A model generated the notes under the pieces. The model searched no databases, was not told where the DNA came from, and saw only the letters and a list, made by a program, of their open reading frames with translations. 7,778 nt of DNA, from assembly GCA_041167105.1 (NCBI GenBank), contig JBEEGX010000089.1, positions 1 through 7,778 on the forward strand, given 5' to 3'. Of this stretch, positions 1 through 4,874 are shown piece by piece. The position numbers and the translations under genes were made by a program. The stretch comes from JAJPGZ01 sp041167105 (lineage in GTDB: Bacteria; Verrucomicrobiota; Verrucomicrobiia; Chthoniobacterales; UBA10450). Numbering within the stretch: position 1 is the stretch's first letter; every line of letters begins with the position of its first letter.

Positions 1-1984
1 CGTTGTGAAAGGCGCGCAGGATCGCTTTCGTTTCGTCGACCTTCAGTTGGTAAATCGGCAACCAGAATGTCGCAATGCCGCCATCGTTCAGCGCATCGTG
101 CATGAGCTGAAAAAATTCCTGTGTGTAGATGTTAACCGTGCCGGCGACTTTCGGCGGTGGCGGTTCGCCGGTGATGACGTCGTATTTGCGCGTGGTCGCC
201 TGCAAAAAGAAACGGCCATCCTGGACGAAGGTGGTCACGCGCGGATCGCGTAAGGGATTTGGGCCAGGATAATAATCGGCGAGATCGAGAACTTCTTTTG
301 AAAGATCGACAATGTCGATGTGACGAAGTTGTCGATCTTGCGTGAGCGCGTCGGCGGTGACGCCGCAGCCATAACAAATCAAGAGAGCTTGCTCGGAACG
401 CGGTTGCAGCGTGAGCGGCAGATACGCGAACAAACGCATGTAGCGTTGATTCGGGTATTGCGTGCTCGACATCGAAAACGCATTCGTGAGCAAACGGCAG
501 TAATACGGCTGTCCGAACAGATCGCGCCGGAGCAGCTGCCAGGTATCGGAGTTGCCCTCGCGTTTGGAGACGAGGCGCGAACCGTCGGCTTCAAATGGTT
601 GTCGCGCGTGCGCGAAGTGACTTTCATTTCGTCGATAGGGGAACAGAATGAGTGCGGCGGCAAACACCACCATCAGCCCGGCGGTGACGTTATTGGAACG
701 CCAATCGGAAAAACGCGGCCATTGGACTAACAAAGTTGCGAGCAGCGCATAACCGAGGGCGCAAAGGATCAGCGCAGTTTGAAAACCAAACGCCGGCAAC
801 AAGACGAATGATGTGACTAACGGACCGGCGGCTGCGCCCGAAGTGTTAAGCAGGGCGGCGATGCCGACGCTGTTCGTTCGATCCGACACTTCGGCTTCGA
901 TCGCGTCGACCGTGAGCGGAAAAAGCATGCCCGAGACAAACGCGGTCGGGAACATTAGGGCGAAGGAAACAATGGCGATTTCCTTCCACGTATCGATGAC
1001 GAAGTCATGCCAGGACGCGGCGAAGCGCTGCAAGATCGACATCGGAAAGAAAACATATGTCGCAAGTGTTGCGATGGCGGCGACGAGCAGCAGATTCGCG
1101 AGGATTTTGCGGCCTTTCGCTGAAACTTCATGGCGGAAAAATGCCGACGCGATCGCGCCGAGGGCGATGCCGGCAAGAACGACTGCGAGCATTATCGCGA
1201 AGGCGGTAGCGGTTGAAGCAATATACAAACGGAGAAAGCGAAACCAGACGACTTCGAGCGAGAGCAATAAGGCGCCTGTTCCGAAAGTGACGATGAGGAA
1301 ACGGTGAACCCGACGGCATTGGGACCATTGAAACCGTAGACCGCCGCGAGGAGGAAGGTGGAATGATTGTCGATCTAAGCGCAGCATGCCGAAGGCAATG
1401 GCGGCAGCGAAAAGATTTAAAGCCGCCGCCGTAAGGGCGGTGCCGCCAACTCCAAACGCACGGATTAAGTAGCCTTCGCCGCTGAGTGTGCCGATGACCG
1501 CACCAAGCGTGTTGCAGCCGTAGAAGATGGCGAGCGCGCGTCGGAATTTATGATGCTCGAAAACCCGATCCGAAATAGCGACCGGCAGCGTTAAGCCCAT
1601 GGCCGTCGCCGGGAGTGCCAGGATTACAAAGCTGCCGCCAAACCGAGCCACGTCGATTGCTATTTCGTGCTGGGATAGCAATCGGAATAGCGGGTGGGTG
1701 AAAGTTCCTACGTTCGGGATCAAGAATACGATCGCGAATCCGAGGACGCCGATCCCGAGTTCAAGCAATGCATAGCTAAGAAGTGGTCGTCGCTTTGAAA
1801 GCAGGCCGAATGCAGCGATTGCGCCGCCGAGCGCTAGGCCGGTCATAAAACTTGAAAGTATGAGTGCGACCGAGACAACGGCGTTGCCGAATACGAGTCC
1901 GCACAGTCGCAACCACAACGTCTCGAACAGAAGGGCGCTGGCGCCGGAGACCAGAAAAGCAAGGCAGAGAGCCGGGATTTGCAC
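1..1984 (-). CDS. Membrane-fused spermidine-synthase-like protein (3' end beyond window)
   Basis: This is a 661-codon open frame that leaves the window on the left, so the C-terminus is missing. Residues 1 to about 440 are a multi-pass membrane region resembling the transporter-like half of fused MFS/spermidine synthases: residues 5-24 and 30-62 (with SSFMTGLALGG) form the first segments, and a second set begins near LEVVWFRFLRLY. From about residue 470 a spermidine-synthase-like Rossmann domain follows. LLICYGCGVTADAL (about 532-545) is the SAM/nucleotide glycine loop, HIDIVDLSKEV the acidic strand, and TRKYDVITGEPPPPKVAG with NIYTQEFF the active-site strand. Canonical aminopropyltransferases have D-S-S/T-D-P there; here both aspartates are replaced (GEPPPP), so true spermidine synthesis is doubtful. 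The start is GTG at 1984, directly before the first hydrophobic segment. The frame has no ATG, and a stop lies a few codons upstream. TTG at 2020 is the alternative. Family assignment is by motif recognition; the substrate is unknown. Confidence 0.88.
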   Translation of the reverse strand, partial: MQIPALCLAFLVSGASALLFETLWLRLCGLVFGNAVVSVALILSSFMTGLALGGAIAAFGLLSKRRPLLSYALLELGIGVLGFAIVFLIPNVGTFTHPLFRLLSQHEIAIDVARFGGSFVILALPATAMGLTLPVAISDRVFEHHKFRRALAIFYGCNTLGAVIGTLSGEGYLIRAFGVGGTALTAAALNLFAAAIAFGMLRLDRQSFHLPPRGGLRFQWSQCRRVHRFLIVTFGTGALLLSLEVVWFRFLRLYIASTATAFAIMLAVVLAGIALGAIASAFFRHEVSAKGRKILANLLLVAAIATLATYVFFPMSILQRFAASWHDFVIDTWKEIAIVSFALMFPTAFVSGMLFPLTVDAIEAEVSDRTNSVGIAALLNTSGAAAGPLVTSFVLLPAFGFQTALILCALGYALLATLLVQWPRFSDWRSNNVTAGLMVVFAAALILFPYRRNESHFAHARQPFEADGSRLVSKREGNSDTWQLLRRDLFGQPYYCRLLTNAFSMSSTQYPNQRYMRLFAYLPLTLQPRSEQALLICYGCGVTADALTQDRQLRHIDIVDLSKEVLDLADYYPGPNPLRDPRVTTFVQDGRFFLQATTRKYDVITGEPPPPKVAGTVNIYTQEFFQLMHDALNDGGIATFWLPIYQLKVDETKAILRAFHN
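302..339. repeat. Inverted pair of the dispersed word TGTCGATCT, with a variant copy between
   Basis: AAGATCGACAA (302-312) and TTGTCGATCTT (329-339) are perfect 11-bp inverted arms around a 16-base loop. The loop starts with the variant TGTCGATGT (313-321), so three related words fall in 38 bases. They lie inside the SpeE-like domain: one copy is read as IVDL, the other as DRQ. The arms could form a hairpin in the mRNA, but being intragenic they are unlikely to be a normal terminator. Confidence 0.85.
1033..1041 (-). repeat. Dispersed word TGTCGATCT
   Basis: Exact copy inside the membrane/SpeE-like gene, extended to ATGTCGATCTTG. The coding strand reads ATG TCG ATC TTG (M-S-I-L), a different phase from the copy at 303-311. 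Confidence 0.85.
1368..1376 (+). repeat. Dispersed word TGTCGATCT
   Basis: Exact copy in context ATTGTCGATCTAAG, antisense to the membrane/SpeE-like gene, where the codons read L-D-R-Q. It lies in the hydrophilic linker between the two membrane halves. Confidence 0.85.
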
Positions 1985-2112
1985 GTGGAATGTAGTTGCT
2001 CCGATGTGGGGGCAACGCAAATGCGCGCTGCAAATCTACCCAAATCGTCTGGGGTCCTTGCTGTGGTAAGCGACGTCTGTGGCCGCTGACCGGACCATGG
2101 CACGGCCGCTGC

Positions 2113-2127
2113 TATAGTCATTATACT
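2113..2127 (+). promoter_or_regulatory. Possible -10 elements for the transglutaminase-like gene
   Basis: TATAGT (2113-2118) and TATACT (2122-2127) lie just before the ATG at 2132. CATTAT is directly repeated at 2119-2124 and 2128-2133. No convincing -35 is seen, and there is no Shine-Dalgarno sequence before the ATG. Use of either element would give a very short leader or a leaderless message. This is inference from spacing only. Confidence 0.25.
2120..2125 (-). promoter_or_regulatory. Possible -10 element for the leftward membrane/SpeE-like gene
   Basis: Read on the minus strand this is a perfect TATAAT, with AT-rich sequence just upstream of it (over the start of the rightward gene). No good -35 hexamer is seen at 16-18 bp. 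If used, transcription would start near 2113 and leave a leader of roughly 130 nt before the GTG at 1984. It overlaps the rightward -10-like words, so the two divergent promoters would compete. Predicted from sequence only. Confidence 0.3.
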
Positions 2128-2131
2128 CATT

Positions 2132-2707
2132 ATGGTTTTAATAAGCATCCAACCCTTCGCTGTTAAGAAAATCTTCCTGTACGTCCTCGCGCTCGTCTGT
2201 TTGTCCTCGGCGGCGTGTTTTGCTCAATCATCCTTGCTCTTGGTCGCGGCCACGCCCTACGACCATCAAATGACTCGCATTCAGCCGGTGCTCACCTCCA
2301 AAATTGCCTCGAGCAAGAATGTATCGCTCGATGTGGTGAACCGTTGGATGGCTGATCTCCGCGCGATTCCATACGGCTTCACCCCGCAATGGAAGACACC
2401 GGCCGAAGTCCAAGTAGGTCCAGTCGCTGATTGCAAAGGTAAGGCCGTCGCACTTTACCAGAAAATGCAGGCAGCTGGCGCTCAAGGTGTCAAACTAGTC
2501 ATCGGTAAGCGGACCTCGCTCAGTCGTAAAACGCACGCGTGGCTTGAGTGGAACACAGGCGCCGGAAACTACGTTCTCGATCCGACAATTAACTGGAACG
2601 CCTATCGTGCGGAGCAGGTTGGCAACGGTAATTATGTCCCGTTATACGCTTACTCGGGCGCGCGTAAATACCGCGCCGCCGCCTCCGGATTGTACGCCCA
2701 GAACTAG
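2132..2707 (+). CDS. Secreted transglutaminase-like cysteine enzyme
   Basis: The protein has 191 residues. An N-terminal signal peptide is clear: VKK at 11-13, a hydrophobic run to about 28, then ACFA-QS, with likely cleavage after A31. The mature part carries the ordered Cys-His-Asp triad of the transglutaminase-like fold: C101 in VADCKGKA, H135 in THAWLEW and D150 in YVLDPTIN. The usual helix (KAVALYQKMQAAG) follows the cysteine. Members of this fold act as proteases, amidases or crosslinkers; the substrate cannot be told from sequence. An extracytoplasmic role, perhaps on cell-wall or surface proteins, is inferred from the signal peptide. At about 160 mature residues it is a minimal single-domain form. 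ATG 2132 is the only sensible start because it keeps the complete signal peptide. The next gene starts 123 bp downstream with its own promoter-like sequence. The gene contains no copy of the dispersed TGTCGATCT word. Confidence 0.8.
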   Translation: MVLISIQPFAVKKIFLYVLALVCLSSAACFAQSSLLLVAATPYDHQMTRIQPVLTSKIASSKNVSLDVVNRWMADLRAIPYGFTPQWKTPAEVQVGPVADCKGKAVALYQKMQAAGAQGVKLVIGKRTSLSRKTHAWLEWNTGAGNYVLDPTINWNAYRAEQVGNGNYVPLYAYSGARKYRAAASGLYAQN

Positions 2708-2779
2708 CTGAGCGCTGCGGCTGCGGGCCGCTGAGTTGTCGTGGCAGCAAAACAATTTGCTACGAACTGCAAATTTTTC

Positions 2780-2808
2780 TTGCACGCGCAAGGCAGTATC
2801 GGTATCAT
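2780..2808 (+). promoter_or_regulatory. Predicted sigma-70-type promoter for the 2831 gene
   Basis: TTGCAC (2780-2785) and TATCAT (2803-2808) are separated by exactly 17 bp and match the -35 and -10 consensus at four and five of six positions. Transcription would begin near 2815, which places the translation start at 2822 or 2831 and argues against the in-frame GTG at 2741. Predicted only. Confidence 0.45.
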
Positions 2809-2830
2809 CCTTTTTGTGGATATGGAAATT

Positions 2831-3484
2831 ATGAGCACACACGCGTTCATCTCTAAAACATTCGTCGGCATTCTCTCATTGGTCGCAACGGCTTCGATGC
2901 TGTCTGCCGGTGAGCCACTTTGCCAAAAGATTTCATTGGTTAGTGCGGATCCCAGCACAGCCGTCCAGGCAACCGGTTATGCAGTTTCGGCCGGTTCAAC
3001 TACCGTAGTTGTGTCGCTGCCCAAAATCGAGTCGATCGGAAGTTTGTCGTTTATGAACAAAGGTGCCGCGGGTCGTGTCACTATTTTTGCTTCGCCGACG
3101 AAGCTCTCTGCAAAAAGCAATCGCTGGGAACAAATCGGTTCACAAGCGCTAACTGGCGGCGCGGTAAAGACGCTCGTTAGGCCAAACGAAGCTCGTTACA
3201 TCAAGCTTACGTTCGAAGTAAACGCGCCCGGAGAAATTTCGCGTCTCGGGGTGTTCGCAACATCGACAATCGCCTCTCGCAAAGCCAATGCATACGCATT
3301 ACTGGCCGCTGATTCCGAAGGCGTTGAATCCGATGGTAAATCGGTCGTCGACGGCAAAGACTTGGGCGAAAGCAAAGACATTCCGTCCGAAGGTGCTGAG
3401 GCGCCAGCGGAAGGACCTCCGCCGGGATTGCCCGATCCGCCGCCGTTCACGTTCGTGCCGGTCCTCGTTCCGACGAGCCCGTAA
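2831..3484 (+). CDS. Unrecognised secreted protein, discoidin-like beta domain and proline-rich tail
   Basis: The protein has 217 residues from ATG 2831. I do not recognise the family. The N-terminus MSTHAFISKTFVGILSLVATASMLSAG is a signal peptide with likely cleavage before EP. Residues of about 40-155 alternate in a beta-rich pattern. The stretch with KIESIGSLSFMNKG, WEQIGSQ and ARYIKLTFEVNAPGEISRLGVFA resembles the strands of galactose-binding/discoidin (F5/8 type C) domains; this is a fold guess only. The last 60 residues are acidic and disordered-looking (ESDGKSVVDGKDLGESKD), then proline-rich (PPPGLPDPPPF), and end in VPTSP. The start was chosen because it begins the signal peptide, has GGA four bases upstream, and sits about 16 nt below the predicted promoter. 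GTG 2741 would add 30 residues and bury the signal peptide. The gene is convergent with the phosphatase homologue, 25 bp apart, with no clear terminator between them. Confidence 0.65.
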   Translation: MSTHAFISKTFVGILSLVATASMLSAGEPLCQKISLVSADPSTAVQATGYAVSAGSTTVVVSLPKIESIGSLSFMNKGAAGRVTIFASPTKLSAKSNRWEQIGSQALTGGAVKTLVRPNEARYIKLTFEVNAPGEISRLGVFATSTIASRKANAYALLAADSEGVESDGKSVVDGKDLGESKDIPSEGAEAPAEGPPPGLPDPPPFTFVPVLVPTSP

Positions 3485-3509
3485 TCACATCGACGGAATT
3501 GCGTCGCGA

Positions 3510-4784
3510 CTAAAGACCGTCGCGGATTAATCGAAACACGATGGTGTTGTCGGCGACGCCCTGCAGCGCGTCCGTGCCGCTGCCGCTGCCGAACGCGACC
3601 ACATCTTCGGCGGTGTTAAGAGCGTCGTTTAGATAAAACGCCGCGGGTTCGTTCTGCGATGCGTCGCGAGATGCCGCGGACTCAGGCTTATCCGCAGGTA
3701 ATCCTGCCGCGCGAGATGGTGCGACGCCGTTCGGACCGGTCGCCCACGTGATCCACGGTTCGCCGCGCGTATTTAGCCCTAACAGCGCAATGCCGCTGTC
3801 ACGTCGAAATGGCATGCCGTTGATACTCATGCCGCCGATGGCGACGTCACCGCAAACGATGATTGTCGATCTTGTACCGGCATATCGTCGCGCCGTCGCC
3901 ACCGCGCGATCGAGCTCTGCGATTTCCTTTAACATTCGCTCCGCATTATTCTGCGCTGCAGCCTTTCGCATTAACCCCGCGTCCACCACGAGCAGGTAGC
4001 CGCGGCTGTTGTATTGCAAGAGCTCGATCGCGCGTCGCACCATATCGGCGAGCGTCGGTTGTTCGCTCGCCTGTTGAAGCTGATCGGGAAACGCGAATTC
4101 CTCATCCGCAAACGCGCCGAACAATCGCGCGCGTCGCCACGCCGGGATATTTTCGAGCTCCGAGTGAGTGCGTGCGATGTCATAACCGTTGCCGCGCGAT
4201 TCGAGCAACAAATCACGGTTGTCTTTGCGCCGGCCATTTTTTGTCGACGGAAGAAAATCAGCGGCTCCTCCGCCCATGACGATGTCGATCTTCTGACCTT
4301 CCGCTAAATCGCGCGCAATGTTTTCCGTATCGTTAATGGTGCGACCGTGGGAGAAAAATGCGGCACAAACCGGGCTCGTTAGGCGTGAATCCGTCACCAA
4401 CCCTGTGGCACGACCGTGTTGCCGCGCCAGTTCAAGCGCGGTCGGTAATAGCTCGTCGTTTTCGCCAACGCCGCCTAACGAACCGTTATTTACTTTCACG
4501 CCGGTAGCGAGAGCGGTCGCTGCCGCCGCCTGATCCGGAACGGCAAAATCTTTAGATGCATTCATTAGCAGCGCCAAATTCGGCATTGAATCGAGCGCCA
4601 GTCGAGCGTCGGCACCGCCGACGTACAATCGCGTCGCGGCCAGCTCGCGTGCCGAAAGCCCTTCTCCGACAAAAAGAATAATGGCGAAAGGTTTTTGCAC
4701 GACCCACTGTTGAAAATACAAAACACCCAGACCGGCGAAGAGGACGAGGCAGACGAGCGCGAGGAATTGATTCCGCCACTTCAC
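3510..4784 (-). CDS. Alkaline-phosphatase-family protein, probably catalytically dead
   Basis: The protein has 424 residues: a signal anchor or signal peptide at 7-24, then a PhoA-type domain. Recognisable blocks in order are AIILFVGEGLS (34-44), VPDQAAAATALATGVKVNNGSLG (82-104), TGLVTDSRLTSPVCAAFFSHG (127-147), GQKIDIVMGGG (163-173), LLVVDAGLMRKAAAQNN (264-280), TIIVCGDVAIGG (307-318) and NTAEDVVAFGSGSG (390-403). Compared by eye with E. coli PhoA, the nucleophile Ser102 is Q85, Asp51 is E41, Arg166 is I150, Asp327 is R273, His331 is A277, His370 is V314 and His412 is N390. Only the Asp369 equivalent (D313) is kept, and Glu322 has become D268. The frame has no stop or shift, so it looks like a maintained pseudoenzyme. 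Residues 353-380 are low-complexity. The start is GTG 4784, directly before the signal anchor. It is divergent from gpmI, an active member of the same superfamily. Function is unknown; a binding or envelope role is possible. Confidence 0.85.
   Translation of the reverse strand: MKWRNQFLALVCLVLFAGLGVLYFQQWVVQKPFAIILFVGEGLSARELAATRLYVGGADARLALDSMPNLALLMNASKDFAVPDQAAAATALATGVKVNNGSLGGVGENDELLPTALELARQHGRATGLVTDSRLTSPVCAAFFSHGRTINDTENIARDLAEGQKIDIVMGGGAADFLPSTKNGRRKDNRDLLLESRGNGYDIARTHSELENIPAWRRARLFGAFADEEFAFPDQLQQASEQPTLADMVRRAIELLQYNSRGYLLVVDAGLMRKAAAQNNAERMLKEIAELDRAVATARRYAGTRSTIIVCGDVAIGGMSINGMPFRRDSGIALLGLNTRGEPWITWATGPNGVAPSRAAGLPADKPESAASRDASQNEPAAFYLNDALNTAEDVVAFGSGSGTDALQGVADNTIVFRLIRDGL
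3864..3872 (+). repeat. Dispersed word TGTCGATCT
   Basis: Exact copy with the full 12-base form TTGTCGATCTTG (3863-3874), antisense to the phosphatase homologue, where the codons read R-S-T-I just before CGDVAIGG. Confidence 0.85.
4283..4291 (+). repeat. Dispersed word TGTCGATCT
   Basis: Exact copy in context GATGTCGATCTTC, antisense to the phosphatase homologue, where the codons read Q-K-I-D-I. Confidence 0.85.
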
Positions 4785-4874
4785 GCCGCGATCTAGCGCC
4801 GCGTCTCCGCGCTTGTCAACGCCGCACGCGCAAAAGCACTTGTCGATCTTGCGCTCCGTCGCGACACTCCGCGC
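4785..4874. promoter_or_regulatory. Divergent intergenic region between phosphatase homologue and gpmI
   Basis: Ninety bases separate two GTG starts that face away from each other. On the minus strand TTGACA (4814-4819) is a perfect -35 word, but only a poor -10 (CTAGAT) lies 17 bp beyond it. For gpmI no good -10 is seen, and neither start has a clear Shine-Dalgarno sequence. A full-length copy of the dispersed 12-mer sits at 4840-4851. Both promoters must lie here or inside the genes; I cannot place them with confidence. Confidence 0.25.
4841..4849 (+). repeat. Dispersed word TGTCGATCT, intergenic copy
   Basis: The only exact copy outside a gene, in the full 12-base form TTGTCGATCTTG (4840-4851), 26 bases before the gpmI GTG. 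It shares TTGTCGATCTTGCG with the copy at 329-342. Confidence 0.85.

Noticed and set aside
320..1307. Plus-strand open frames of 136 and 164 codons (320-730 and 813-1307).
   Set aside because: They lie opposite a minus-strand gene with clear membrane and SpeE-like motifs, and their own translations show no recognisable features.
1290..1330. Apparent frameshift in the membrane/SpeE-like gene, because another frame reads LAAVYGFNGPNAVG here.
   Set aside because: The main frame is open throughout and reads sensibly from AALNLFAAAIAFGMLRLDRQ through a hydrophilic linker into FLIVTFGTGALLLSLEVVWFRF, so no shift is needed.
2132..2230. Lipoprotein signal (SAAC) in the transglutaminase-like protein.
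   Set aside because: Position -3 is Ser instead of Leu/Val/Ile, and ACFA-QS just after it is a good ordinary cleavage site.
2717..2731. Hairpin GCGGC-loop-GCCGC after the transglutaminase-like gene as a terminator.
   Set aside because: The stem is only 5 bp and no T-tract follows it; a hairpin this weak is expected in GC-rich DNA.
2741..2830. GTG at 2741 as start of the secreted protein gene.
   Set aside because: It would put 30 unrelated residues before a clear signal peptide and lies upstream of the predicted promoter at 2780-2808.
3032..3041. GTCGATCGGA and other GTCGATC or TCGATC words (for example near 7205) as further copies of the dispersed repeat.
   Set aside because: They lack the leading T or the following CT/GT and are at the frequency expected for short GATC-containing words.
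3501..3526. Direct repeat CGTCGCG between the convergent genes as a terminator or attachment site.
   Set aside because: It is a 7-base GC-rich repeat with no stem suited to termination and no recombinase nearby.
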